DNA of 64,000 nt from Chloroflexota bacterium (GTDB taxonomy: Bacteria; Chloroflexota; Anaerolineae; Anaerolineales; Villigracilaceae): contig JAAENC010000191.1 in NCBI GenBank assembly GCA_024224815.1, positions 1 through 64,000 of the forward strand. Direction: 5' to 3'. The position numbers and the translations under genes were made by a program. This document shows positions 15,214 to 23,794 of the stretch, piece by piece (the stretch's first letter is position 1; every line of letters begins with the position of its first letter). The notes beneath the pieces are model-generated. The model was not told the DNA's origin, made no database searches, and worked only from the letters and a program-made list of their open reading frames with translations.

Positions 15214-16301
15214 AATATATTTCTGAATATCGTAACGCAGATCTAGTGCGCGGTGTGATCGATGAAATTGCCCGCACTGTGACCCGCGACTGGGTATTAA
15301 TGGAAATCTGCGGCGGGCAGACTCATGCTATTGTGCGGCATGGGATAGACCAATTGCTCCCCGAAGAAATCGAATTGGTACACGGACCCGGATGTCCGGT
15401 TTGCGTAACACCCCTCGAGCAGATCGACCGTGCCCTGGCAATTGCCGCCAAACCGGATGTGATCTTTTGTTCGTACGGAGACATGCTACGCGTCCCCGGC
15501 TCTTCGGACGATCTTTTTTCTATCCGAGCGGCAGGCGGCGATGTTCGTGTGATTTATTCTCCCCTGGATGCCGTTAAAATCGCGCAGGAAAACCCCGATA
15601 AAGAAGTCGTTTTCTTCGCAATTGGCTTTGAAACGACTGCCCCCGCCAATGTGATGAGTGTAATGCAGGCAAAAATGTTGGGCGTGAGAAATTATAGTAT
15701 TTTAGTTTCGCATGTCCGTGTTCCGCCTGCTACACACGCTATTCTTGGTTCACCTGAAAACCGCGTGCAGGGATTCTTGCTCGCAGGGCATGTTTGTGCC
15801 GTAATGGGATATTGGGAATATCCTGATATCGCCAAAAAATATGATGTGCCGATGGCGATCACGGGATTTGAACCACTCGATATTGTGCAGGGGATTTTAG
15901 CAAATGTGCAGCAACTGGAAGCTGGGCGCACAGATATAGAAAACGCTTATCCACGTGCAGTCACTTTTGAGGGCAATAAAGCTGCTCAAAATATGATCGC
16001 AAAAGTCTTTAGAGAATGTGATCGTAAATGGCGCGGGATCGGGACAATCCCCACAAGTGGCTGGGAACTACGCCCTGAATTTGATGCTTTCAATGCTGAA
16101 AAACGTTTTGACGTAGATGCGATCACGACTGATGAATCTCCGCTTTGTATTGCGGGTGAGATTTTGCAGGGTTTGAAGAAACCGCATGATTGCGTTGCTT
16201 TTGGGAAGGAGTGTATGCCTGAAAATCCGCTTGGGGCGACGATGGTCTCGACAGAAGGGGCGTGTGCGGCGTATTATAAATATGGGCGAGGGGTGGAGTA
16301 G
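15210..16301 (+). CDS. hypD: Hydrogenase maturation protein HypD
   Basis: A 363-residue iron-sulfur scaffold on which the Fe(CN)2CO group is assembled with HypC. It carries [11 protein letters not shown] (about residues 31-41, catalytic cysteine), [11 protein letters not shown] (about 60-70), the middle motif [12 protein letters not shown] and the C-terminal cluster cysteines ([31 protein letters not shown]). Complete length. It closes the hyp run; a bidirectional terminator follows and no hypE is present. Confidence 0.96.
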   Translation: MKYISEYRNADLVRGVIDEIARTVTRDWVLMEICGGQTHAIVRHGIDQLLPEEIELVHGPGCPVCVTPLEQIDRALAIAAKPDVIFCSYGDMLRVPGSSDDLFSIRAAGGDVRVIYSPLDAVKIAQENPDKEVVFFAIGFETTAPANVMSVMQAKMLGVRNYSILVSHVRVPPATHAILGSPENRVQGFLLAGHVCAVMGYWEYPDIAKKYDVPMAITGFEPLDIVQGILANVQQLEAGRTDIENAYPRAVTFEGNKAAQNMIAKVFRECDRKWRGIGTIPTSGWELRPEFDAFNAEKRFDVDAITTDESPLCIAGEILQGLKKPHDCVAFGKECMPENPLGATMVSTEGACAAYYKYGRGVE

Positions 16302-16342
16302 GAGTAGCTCACGCAAAGACGCTAAAACGCAAAGTTAAAAGC

Positions 16343-16372
16343 AAAAAGCCAGATTTGAAAATCTGGCTTTTT
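16343..16372. terminator. Bidirectional terminator
   Basis: AAAAAGCCAGATTT (16343-16356) and AAATCTGGCTTTTT (16359-16372) form a 14-bp hairpin with A and T tails on each side, placed between hypD and the convergent membrane protein gene. Confidence 0.9.
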
Positions 16373-16395
16373 ATATTCTACACGCTAGATATTTC

Positions 16396-17286
16396 CTACT
16401 CAGATATGTCTCCTACTTCAATCAATTTATTCTTGCTAAGCAAGAGCACTGAAATCAGCGCCATGCCCCCAAATACGCTCAAATAGGATACAGGTACAGG
16501 CTTGCCAGCCACCATATTCCATAGGCTGGCTAAGGCCAGACCAATCCCATATGTGGAGAGTGTGATCATCATTAGATTTGCCACATCGGCATATCGAAAG
16601 CTGGTGATGGCACCCACAGCAATTGCCAATAACATCACACCGATCAAGCGGCTCGAAAGCAAATCCCCAACCCAAACCCAAATAAAGCGTGATGGACCAT
16701 TGTCGGTGAGAAATAAGGCCGTTCCCCATAAGGTACAGATCAATGCCACAGTGGCTAACCAATACCTGATCAACGGGCTGGAAGGAGCTTCGTCACGTAT
16801 CTCATCCGGGATTATCGTAGGTTGTTTTAGAAGATAATACATTGTAGATGTCACCATAAGAACGACAATTGCGAAGAAAGCATAAACAATGGGCGCTGTG
16901 GGGTCAAATCGGTCAAGGTGAAAGAGAATAATCGCTAGAGCCAGTGGTGTCAGATAAACAAATAAGAGCATCAAAACCAGCCGCACTCGCTTGAAGGTGG
17001 GACGCTGGAGAGCAAGAAAAGAGACAACGACGAAGCTCCAACCTGCCGCAGCCAACATCCGACTTGCCAAGGGAGGCAAATCCCATGAGAAACTTCGTGC
17101 CTCATCCATCCACCAAAATGGGCTTCCAACAAAACCGCCCATCAGGGTCAAGACAATCAAAAATAGAAGTCCTCTACCTTGCACACTCAAAGAATCCTGA
17201 TGTGGTTTGATCCAACGCAAATACCCAATATAAACACCAGCGATCAGTAGTACCAGGCCAAAAACTTGAATCAGAAAATTCAACAT
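16396..17286 (-). CDS. Multi-spanning membrane protein, function unknown
   Basis: A 296-residue protein with about eight hydrophobic helices (for example FLIQVFGLVLLIAGVYIGYL at 4-23 and LLFLIVLTLMGGFVGSPFWW at 40-59). No enzymatic or transport motif was recognised. AAGGAG lies six bases before the ATG. It stands alone, convergent with hypD, and no neighbour suggests a role. Confidence 0.7.
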   Translation of the reverse strand: MLNFLIQVFGLVLLIAGVYIGYLRWIKPHQDSLSVQGRGLLFLIVLTLMGGFVGSPFWWMDEARSFSWDLPPLASRMLAAAGWSFVVVSFLALQRPTFKRVRLVLMLLFVYLTPLALAIILFHLDRFDPTAPIVYAFFAIVVLMVTSTMYYLLKQPTIIPDEIRDEAPSSPLIRYWLATVALICTLWGTALFLTDNGPSRFIWVWVGDLLSSRLIGVMLLAIAVGAITSFRYADVANLMMITLSTYGIGLALASLWNMVAGKPVPVSYLSVFGGMALISVLLLSKNKLIEVGDISE

Positions 17287-17593
17287 AGTTCATCTCCTTA
17301 TAATATATAAAATCCCCGCTTTCTATTGCACTGCAATTAGTATACGATAAAAGGATAAATGCGACAAAAATAGGTTCTTATAAATGCAGTTATATAATTT
17401 ACCCAATCGCAATTAGTGATGTAGATTTTTTTGGATAAAAATAATTTACAGGCGAGATGATTTAAAAGAAAAACTAGATTGAAAAAACTTTTTCTAAGTG
17501 TTTTGAAATGCTCAGACTGCAACCTAATTAGACGGATATTCTTCCCGCAGGATCTCGACAAATTGTTTTTCTCCATTGTATAATTTGCAAATT
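17287..17593. other. AT-rich gap with no recognised feature
   Basis: About 300 AT-rich bases between the divergent membrane protein gene and kptA. I see no gene, RNA gene or strong hairpin; it presumably holds the two promoters. Confidence 0.5.
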
Positions 17594-18151
17594 ATGGATA
17601 GATCACTGATAAAACTTAGTAAATTCTTGAGTCTAGTCTTGCGCCATAGACCGCAAAGGATCGGCATCACCCTCGACAAAGCAGGTTGGGCGAATGTTGA
17701 TGAGTTAATTTCTGCTGCGAAGAAAGCTGGCATGGCTTTGACAAGGGAAAAGCTTGAGCTCGTTGTCAAATATGACAACAAAGAACGCTATGCTCTCTCA
17801 TCAGATGGGAAGTTGATTCGTGCCAATCAGGGGCATTCTATCCAAGTTGATCTAGGTTTGGAAGCGATTATCCCGCCAGAAATTCTCTACCACGGTACAG
17901 CGAAACGTTTTCTTCCGGGCATTCAACAGAATGGACTTCAGCGTAAAAAAAGCCAATATGTCCACCTATCTTCTGATGAAAAAACAGCAATCACTGTTGG
18001 GCAACGACATGGGCAGCCTGTTGTTTTGAATATTCAGGCTAAGAAGATGCACGCAGATGGCTATAAATTCTATCTTTCTGAAAATGGGGTTTGGCTAACA
18101 GAAGAAGTACCCGTTGCTTATTTGGTTTTTCCTGATAGATTTTCTGCTTAG
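17594..18151 (+). CDS. kptA: RNA 2'-phosphotransferase, KptA/Tpt1 family
   Basis: A 185-residue enzyme of the Tpt1/KptA family, which removes an internal RNA 2'-phosphate with NAD, forming ADP-ribose 1'',2''-cyclic phosphate. Catalytic elements are visible: LRHRP (Arg17-His18-Arg19), IRANQGHS near 81-88, LYHGTAKRFLPGI near 103-115, and HLSSDEKTAITVGQRHG near 129-145. The ATG at 17594 gives the usual N-terminus; a frame extending to 17576 lacks a better ribosome binding site. The role is puzzling in bacteria, which lack the eukaryotic-type splicing that creates 2'-phosphates. No RNA ligase is adjacent. Confidence 0.9.
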   Translation: MDRSLIKLSKFLSLVLRHRPQRIGITLDKAGWANVDELISAAKKAGMALTREKLELVVKYDNKERYALSSDGKLIRANQGHSIQVDLGLEAIIPPEILYHGTAKRFLPGIQQNGLQRKKSQYVHLSSDEKTAITVGQRHGQPVVLNIQAKKMHADGYKFYLSENGVWLTEEVPVAYLVFPDRFSA

Positions 18152-18212
18152 TGTGGTGATGGTCTCGCTGAAAGGACTTATTATAGATGTGGGCGAGTGC
18201 CCGCATAACGCT

Positions 18213-18743
18213 TTATTGGTCATTTTTTTCTTGAGTGGAAGAATAATTAACCCAATTTGTAAAATGTTCCCATTCAACGTCAGATTTAAACAATTTACGC
18301 GAAATCCCAATCGTTTTTGAATCTTTAAAAATTATGATGATTGATGAATTTATTTTCTTTGCCAAACGAATATCTTCCCAAGTCTTTGTAATAGTTTGAT
18401 CTGGTTGTTCTATTAAAACACCATTTTTCGATGCGCGGCCATTCGTAATTTGCCTATTTTTTGAATCGAAAATTACTTTTCGGAAAAATATTATCACTGG
18501 GTGAATAATTAATAAATAAACAATAGCTACAAATATAACCATTGTATTTAGATGAGCACGCCTCACTCTATAAGAATAGGAATTAATTTCATCAATGTGA
18601 ATTATTCGATAAACAATTATAAAAACTAAAACGGACGCAAAAAATATTTTTGAAAATATTTTCCCGACATTTTGTCTTCCAGCAACCAATACTTGAAAGA
18701 AGTATGTTAATAAATTGATTCTTCCGTTGAATTCAATTTTCAT
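18213..18743 (-). CDS. Two-helix membrane protein, possibly YcxB-like
   Basis: A 176-residue protein with two hydrophobic helices at about 33-46 and 68-87, followed by a soluble C-terminal part (TWEDIRLAKKINSSIIIIF, IGISRKLFKSDVEWEHFTNWV) that resembles the YcxB-like domain, in which a tryptophan-led strand precedes an IPK/ISR-like motif. The gene is markedly richer in A and T than its neighbours, hinting at foreign origin. The family match is by pattern only and the function is unknown. Confidence 0.6.
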   Translation of the reverse strand: MKIEFNGRINLLTYFFQVLVAGRQNVGKIFSKIFFASVLVFIIVYRIIHIDEINSYSYRVRRAHLNTMVIFVAIVYLLIIHPVIIFFRKVIFDSKNRQITNGRASKNGVLIEQPDQTITKTWEDIRLAKKINSSIIIIFKDSKTIGISRKLFKSDVEWEHFTNWVNYSSTQEKNDQ

Positions 18744-18803
18744 AAAATGTATTTTCGGTATTAACTGTCTAAATTACGTTTTGAATATTATTGTATTTAA
18801 CCC

Positions 18804-19214
18804 TTACTTTTCAAGCAATCCTATATAAACAACCTCGATGAGGAGTTTATCCGGCGTTTCAAACATAACCTGATAATAAGTATGCTCGGCATCCCTGCTA
18901 AACTCGGGGCGGTGGCGGGGTGTTTCAAAAAGGGGCGCAATCGCTTTTTCTTGCAAATAGGCAACCATCAAATCCACTTCGCTCTGATTTTGTGTATGGA
19001 ATGCAAAATGGTTCATCCCAGCACCGTCATAATCGTTTTTTGCATCGTTTGCACTGCCTATAAACCATAAACTAAAAGTTTCATCTCCAACTGCTAGCAT
19101 CGTAGCGTTGTCTTCTATGGTGGGAAGGCTAAGAAAGCTGAAAAGCTCTTTGTAGAAAGGCAAGTTTTTCGAATCTACGTTGAGCTGGATATGGCCGAGT
19201 GTGGTTTGAATCAT
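18804..19214 (-). CDS. VOC-superfamily (glyoxalase-like) protein
   Basis: A 136-residue protein of the vicinal oxygen chelate fold with two beta-alpha-beta-beta-beta units: LGHIQLNVDSKNLPFYKELF at the start and GMNHFAFHTQNQSEVDLMVAYL in the second half, ending FETPDKLLIEVVYIG. Candidate metal ligands are the histidines in GHIQL and NHFAF and the glutamate in LIEVVY. The ATG at 19214 has GGAG six bases upstream; a TTG at 19226 is less likely. Substrate unknown. Confidence 0.82.
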   Translation of the reverse strand: MIQTTLGHIQLNVDSKNLPFYKELFSFLSLPTIEDNATMLAVGDETFSLWFIGSANDAKNDYDGAGMNHFAFHTQNQSEVDLMVAYLQEKAIAPLFETPRHRPEFSRDAEHTYYQVMFETPDKLLIEVVYIGLLEK

Positions 19215-19239
19215 CTTTTTCTCCAATATTTTTTTATAA

Positions 19240-20403
19240 TTATACAGGTTCTCTTCGCAAGAAAATTAAAGCCGCAATAAATCCGAGAGCCAAAATAAAA
19301 GCCCCCGTTATATAAGGGTAGTTCAGATTAATATCCAATACTGTTCCGGCCCAGATCGGCCCCGCGATTCTTCCCAAGCTCATAAAGGAATTATTTAGCC
19401 CCATTGCGATTCCTTGCCCTTCTTCGGCGCGTTTAGAGATTAAGGATGCGACACTCGGACGTAACATCGCGTTGCTGAGGACGAAAAATCCCGTAGTGAG
19501 CATAACAGTGGTTAGATTTGTGGCCGTCAACATTAACAGAAATCCAACCGCGCTGGCAATGAGCGATGCTTTGATGACGCGCGTATCGCCCCAACGCTTT
19601 ATGCTGGGTCCCGTTAAAGCACCTTGTACCACAGCCGATGTGATACCGATAACGGTTAGCACCATCCCGACGGTTTTTGCATCGTAATTAAATTTTAGTT
19701 CTGCATAGAGCCCAAAAACGCCCTCGAAGTTGGTCATCCCAAAGCTGAGCAGAAAAGCCAGGCCGAAGAGAAAGCCCAAGGGGCTGGATAATGCCTTCCA
19801 CATGGTGCTAATTTGCGGGCCTTTAAAACCAGATCTCTCTTTGAGACGTTTTTCTTCGGGCAGTGATTCGGGCAGCATGACCCAAACAAAAAGAAGAGAT
19901 AACGCTGATAGACCGGCAGCCAAGAAGAAAGGCGCGCTTAATGAAATATCGCTCATCATTCCGCCGATGCCGGGTCCCAGAACCATGCCGATGCCCATAG
20001 CGGCGCCGATCACGCCCATCCCGCCGCCACGCTCGTTTTCATCTGTGCTATCACTGATATAGGCCATTGCTGTTGGGAGTGTTGCTGATGAAAGAACGCC
20101 AGCTAGGGCACGCGCGGCAAAAAGCATCCAGAGTTCGGTGGCGAAGCCCATCAAAACCATAGAAATCCCGTTGCCGAAGATCCCGAGCATGAGAAAAGTT
20201 TTGCGCCCATAGCGGTCAGAGAGATCGCCCCAAAAAGGGGAAAAGAGAAATTGCATCAGTGAAAAGACGGCCATTAAGATGCCCATCGAGATGCCGCTGC
20301 CGCCCATATCTGTTACGTAGAAGGGGAGTAAGGGAATGATAATGCCGAAGCCGATCATCATGACAACGAGGGTGAAGAAGAGAATGCCGATATTACGGTT
20401 CAT
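19240..20403 (-). CDS. MFS transporter, drug:H+ antiporter-like
   Basis: A 387-residue protein with twelve predicted membrane helices. The major facilitator motif A appears as GDLSDRYGRKTFLMLG (about residues 59-74) and motif C-like glycine/proline content as GAAMGIGMVLGPGIGGMM (about 132-149), typical of 12-helix drug/proton antiporters such as TetA- or MdtG-like proteins. The substrate is not predictable. It lies 25 bases upstream of the VOC gene on the same strand and may be co-transcribed with it. Confidence 0.87.
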   Translation of the reverse strand: MNRNIGILFFTLVVMMIGFGIIIPLLPFYVTDMGGSGISMGILMAVFSLMQFLFSPFWGDLSDRYGRKTFLMLGIFGNGISMVLMGFATELWMLFAARALAGVLSSATLPTAMAYISDSTDENERGGGMGVIGAAMGIGMVLGPGIGGMMSDISLSAPFFLAAGLSALSLLFVWVMLPESLPEEKRLKERSGFKGPQISTMWKALSSPLGFLFGLAFLLSFGMTNFEGVFGLYAELKFNYDAKTVGMVLTVIGITSAVVQGALTGPSIKRWGDTRVIKASLIASAVGFLLMLTATNLTTVMLTTGFFVLSNAMLRPSVASLISKRAEEGQGIAMGLNNSFMSLGRIAGPIWAGTVLDINLNYPYITGAFILALGFIAALIFLRREPV

Positions 20404-20446
20404 TATTTTTCCTGTATTTTTAACCTGAGTGATGGGTAGTCAAATT

Positions 20447-20517
20447 CACCACAGATGACCGCAGATAAAGAGGATAAAATGATTCAAAGACCGTGTTTAT
20501 CCTCTTTATCTATGGTG
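20447..20517. repeat. Palindromic repeat element
   Basis: GATAAAGAGGATAAA (20464-20478) and TTTATCCTCTTTATC (20496-20510) are a perfect 15-bp inverted pair, with outer arms CACCA (20447-20451) and TGGTG (20513-20517). It lies in the gap between the MFS transporter gene and the PEGA-like gene; the remaining 250 bases of that gap show no gene. Confidence 0.65.
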
Positions 20518-20774
20518 AGTTATTCACGAAAAGGCTGGAAAAACGCTCCAAAACCCTTATCCAGAGTTCAGGCTTTTTAGTATCTTGCAACTATAGCATT
20601 GTGCCCCTTTTGCCTTTTCCTGATTTATGCTTGAACGGGGCGAAAAATTGTTATATAGTGAGAAAGAGAACGAATGTTTGCCTTCCCAAAACATAATTAC
20701 CCATTGACCTTTCTTTGCTTCCCCTAGAACTATATGGCAAGGTTTTATTTTTTCTATATCTTATGGAGGCTATG

Positions 20775-21746
20775 ATGGAGAATTACCTTGTACAGGCGAT
20801 GATATTTCTAGCGGGGTTTCTTCTTGAACTATATACTCAAACGCTTAGCCCAGGAAACCAGAAAAAGGCATTTCGTATTTTTGGGATTTTGCTGATTGCA
20901 ATTGCATTGGTGTGGACAGGATATCGTTTAGCCCTGCGAGATATGAACTCCACTCAACCAATTGATGAAGTCGCGACAGTACCAGAAAAGATTGCGGAAG
21001 AAGAAGATATTGAACCCGATGTCACAAAAACACCTACAAAAAAAGCTGTGACTATCTCTGAAGATCCTCCTGTAGATGATAATAGTGTTTGGTTCAATTC
21101 GCATCCTGTAGGTGCGAGTATCTATCTTATCCCGGCTACAGTTTCACTAAATGATCTGCGCGTTGATGATATAAAGCTGGAAAATAATCTTGTTGGGGAA
21201 ACACCTTTAACGCTCGAAGTAGCTGCGGGAAATTATTATGTTCTCACATTATTCCCCGCAGAATTATATGCTGAAAATGGTTTTGAGTTGCCTGCTTATT
21301 CCTCACCAAGCTATCGTGATGCATTTCCCTCTGACGGCAGTTATATTCACTCAGCTTCATTTAGTGATGGTGAGCATATTAAAGATCTTTCAAGAGTCTA
21401 TCGTCTCTATAAGGATGCTGGCTCAGCCCAAACACTTATTAGTGTTATTTTGCCACTTCCTGAGAATCAGCGTGATCGTTCGAAGCCCTATATTTATCCC
21501 ACAATAGATACAGTAAGTTCTTTGCCTCTTAGTTATGAGTTTACGGCGGAAAACGTGAAAAAAGCTATCGAAAGCAATCTTAGCCAACATAACCTAACGG
21601 GCGAGATTAGTGCTAACATGGTTGATGAGATGCTACAGGTGCTTTCGTATACAGGGAAGGTCGTTTTGGATGCCACATCTGTTCGTATTGTGGTTCAATT
21701 AAATGGGCAAAATCAGGGAAGTTTTAGTGTTACAGTTTACCAGTAA
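20775..21746 (+). CDS. Membrane-anchored protein with PEGA-like domain
   Basis: A 323-residue protein. Two hydrophobic segments lie at about 5-22 and 32-54, then an acidic linker, then an extracytoplasmic region. Residues about 107-160 (WFNSHPVGASIYLIPATVSL, LVGETPLTLEVAAGNYYV) resemble the PEGA fold, a surface-layer or ligand-binding repeat. The start is the second ATG after GGAGG, with a spacing of five. No catalytic motif was seen. It converges on the hydrogenase protease gene with a hairpin between them. Confidence 0.6.
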   Translation: MENYLVQAMIFLAGFLLELYTQTLSPGNQKKAFRIFGILLIAIALVWTGYRLALRDMNSTQPIDEVATVPEKIAEEEDIEPDVTKTPTKKAVTISEDPPVDDNSVWFNSHPVGASIYLIPATVSLNDLRVDDIKLENNLVGETPLTLEVAAGNYYVLTLFPAELYAENGFELPAYSSPSYRDAFPSDGSYIHSASFSDGEHIKDLSRVYRLYKDAGSAQTLISVILPLPENQRDRSKPYIYPTIDTVSSLPLSYEFTAENVKKAIESNLSQHNLTGEISANMVDEMLQVLSYTGKVVLDATSVRIVVQLNGQNQGSFSVTVYQ

Positions 21747-21759
21747 TCTGGTGCTTGGT

Positions 21760-21794
21760 AAAGATGGTGTTAGAGTTGCTCTAAGACCATCTTT
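21760..21794. terminator. Hairpin between convergent genes
   Basis: AAAGATGGT (21760-21768) pairs with ACCATCTTT (21786-21794), with an inner TTAGAG/CTCTAA pair. It overlaps the last codons of the hydrogenase protease gene and may end transcription from both sides. Confidence 0.5.
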
Positions 21795-22240
21795 GTTACG
21801 ATAGGAATTGCCTCTGCCACTGCAGGCGTTGGTTCATCGCTGAAATCCATCACGTTTTCGACTTCTACGGCGATGATGTCGAATGCTGTGGGCATGTGTA
21901 ATCCCATGCGCTTGCCTGCGTCCAACGCGGTGACGAGGGATGTGTCGTGTGCAGATGCGCTATGTTCTGTGGGGGTGATTTGGCGAAGGTCTTCCAAGGT
22001 TAATTCGTGAATATGCCCATAATCGTGCCCGTTGCTGGTCATAATTGCGTCAATTAAGATAACGCGATCGTAGCCGATCATTAATTCCATCAGGCGCAGA
22101 CCGCCGACGCTGGCTTCTGTGACGGTGATATTTTTAGGGATATTAGGTTCTAACGATTTTTCCACAGCATAGGCGACTTTAACGCCCACGCCATCGTCGG
22201 TGAGAATTGGGTTGCCAAGTCCTACGATGAGTGTTTTCAT
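21770..22240 (-). CDS. [NiFe]-hydrogenase maturation endopeptidase
   Basis: A 156-residue protease of the HyaD/HycI/FrcD family that trims the C-terminus of the hydrogenase large subunit after nickel insertion. The family start TLIVGLGNPILTDDGVGV (about residues 3-20) contains the metal-binding aspartate in DDGVG, and AFDIIAVEVENVMDFS carries the second conserved region. It follows the large subunit gene by 57 bases, across a strong palindrome, and is the last gene of the electron-transfer operon. Confidence 0.93.
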   Translation of the reverse strand: MKTLIVGLGNPILTDDGVGVKVAYAVEKSLEPNIPKNITVTEASVGGLRLMELMIGYDRVILIDAIMTSNGHDYGHIHELTLEDLRQITPTEHSASAHDTSLVTALDAGKRMGLHMPTAFDIIAVEVENVMDFSDEPTPAVAEAIPIVTKMVLEQL

Positions 22241-22253
22241 GTTAGCCTTTTTG

Positions 22254-22286
22254 AGATTGGTTCACTCTGCCAGAGTGAACCAATCT
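22254..22286. repeat. Perfect palindrome between hydrogenase gene and its protease gene
   Basis: AGATTGGTTCACTCTG (22254-22269) and CAGAGTGAACCAATCT (22271-22286) are exact inverted copies about one central base. In the minus-strand transcript it is an intercistronic hairpin. The T run lies on the plus strand, so it is not a terminator for the hydrogenase operon; it may protect or separate mRNA segments. Confidence 0.75.
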
Positions 22287-22297
22287 TTTTTTATTCG

Positions 22298-23794
22298 CTA
22301 CTTCTCAACAAATTGACTCAAATTCGCTACAACTTCACCATCTGCGTCTTTTATCGTCACTTCCAGCGGCATTTGCCCGGGTAGGGAGTGTGTGGCGCAG
22401 GACATGCAAGGATCGTAGTTGCGGAAAGCCATCTCGATGGTATTAAGCAGCCCTTCGGTGATCACCGTTCCTTTGGTAATCAGCGATTGTGCTGCTTTTT
22501 TGACTGACATCGCAATGGGGGCGTAGTTGTTGGTTGTGCCAACGACCAAGTTGACCATCGTCAGGATGCCATTTTCATCGGTTTTGTAGTGATGTGTGAG
22601 CGTGCCACGCGGTGCTTCAACGGAGCCAATTCCCTCGGTGGGCGTTGTTTTAACGGCAACACGTAAATTTGGCTCGGTAATTTCGGGGTCAGTAGCAAGT
22701 TCAAGCATCCGTTCGGCGGCGTAGAGCAATTCGATCAAACGCGCCCAATGAGTCGCCAGTCGATGGTGAACAGGCTGATATCGTCCATCCACTTTTTTGC
22801 TTCCCAGCGTTTCGTAGAAGCGTTCATAATGCGCCTGCGCCTTGGGTGTTGGCATCCCGTCTGTTGCATTTAGGCGAGAGAGTGGGGTAGCACAATAAAC
22901 GCCGCTATCTATGCCGTCTTCAAAACCTTTCCAGCCGACCGCTTTGAGATAGGGGAATTTCAGATAGGTCCACGGTTCAACGCGCTCGGCAATATGCTCG
23001 GCATAGTCTTTGGGGTGATATTTGATAAATTCTTTGCCTTCGGGGTCAACAACGCGGATCATGCCATCGTAGAAATTGATCTGGTTATTTTCGTCTACGG
23101 TGCCCATATAGTAGGTTTTGTGGGTGAAGGCATCTGAGACGATTAGATCGACATAATCCTGATTTGCGAGGACGACGTCGTCGAAGAGCTTTAGGCTGAA
23201 TTCGGCAAAGGCGACGTTCTCACGAGCAATTTGCTCGATTTCTACACGCATTTCCTCGGTGACAGACACGCTCCAGCCCCCCGGCAGCCCGGCAACGGGG
23301 TGGATACCGCGCCCGCCCAGCATCTTAATGACGTGGTGATTTCGTTTGCGGCAGTTGATGACTTCCATGCCAATATCTACACCAACTTTGTGGATTACAC
23401 CCAAGATATTACGCTCGGCTGGGTCAGAATCAGGCCCCAAAACAAAATCGGGGCCACCCAAAGCATAAAAGTGAACGGTGTGGTCGGTGCAGTAAAAGGC
23501 CTGGTAGAAAAGTTCACGGACTTTCTTGACTGCGGAGGAGGGTTCAACATCGAAGAGGGCATCGAGGGCTTTTGTGCCAGCCATATGATGCGCTTCCGGG
23601 CAAACGCCGCAAATCCGATTTGTGATGCGTGGCATTTCTTCTGCAGGGCGATCTACGCAGAATTGCTCAAAGCCACGCAGTTCAGGGATTTGGAGATAGG
23701 CGTTTTCTACTTCACCTTCTTCATCCAGAAATATCTCTATCTTGCCGTGCCCTTCAAGACGGGTAATGGGGTCTATAGTGATTTTTTGCTTCAT
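22298..23794 (-). CDS. mvhA: F420-nonreducing-type [NiFe]-hydrogenase large subunit MvhA
   Basis: A 498-residue catalytic subunit of a group 3c cytosolic hydrogenase. The nickel ligands are in RICGVCPEAH (Cys62, Cys65) and DPCMSCATH (Cys463, Cys466). The 29 residues after His469 would be removed by the maturation protease encoded next. All four ligands are cysteine, with no selenocysteine. It starts four bases inside the end of the small subunit gene (ATGA overlap). In the Mvh-Hdr complex it splits H2 and feeds electrons through MvhG and MvhD to HdrA. The class is assigned from sequence features and the neighbouring mvhG, mvhD and hdrA. Confidence 0.95.
   Translation of the reverse strand: MKQKITIDPITRLEGHGKIEIFLDEEGEVENAYLQIPELRGFEQFCVDRPAEEMPRITNRICGVCPEAHHMAGTKALDALFDVEPSSAVKKVRELFYQAFYCTDHTVHFYALGGPDFVLGPDSDPAERNILGVIHKVGVDIGMEVINCRKRNHHVIKMLGGRGIHPVAGLPGGWSVSVTEEMRVEIEQIARENVAFAEFSLKLFDDVVLANQDYVDLIVSDAFTHKTYYMGTVDENNQINFYDGMIRVVDPEGKEFIKYHPKDYAEHIAERVEPWTYLKFPYLKAVGWKGFEDGIDSGVYCATPLSRLNATDGMPTPKAQAHYERFYETLGSKKVDGRYQPVHHRLATHWARLIELLYAAERMLELATDPEITEPNLRVAVKTTPTEGIGSVEAPRGTLTHHYKTDENGILTMVNLVVGTTNNYAPIAMSVKKAAQSLITKGTVITEGLLNTIEMAFRNYDPCMSCATHSLPGQMPLEVTIKDADGEVVANLSQFVEK

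Noticed and set aside
22254..22286. Terminator of the hydrogenase operon
   Set aside because: The T run is on the plus strand; on the operon strand the hairpin is followed by A residues, and the protease gene follows.
22298..23794. Selenocysteine in the hydrogenase active site
   Set aside because: All four nickel-ligand positions are encoded as cysteine (CGVC and CMSC) with no in-frame TGA.
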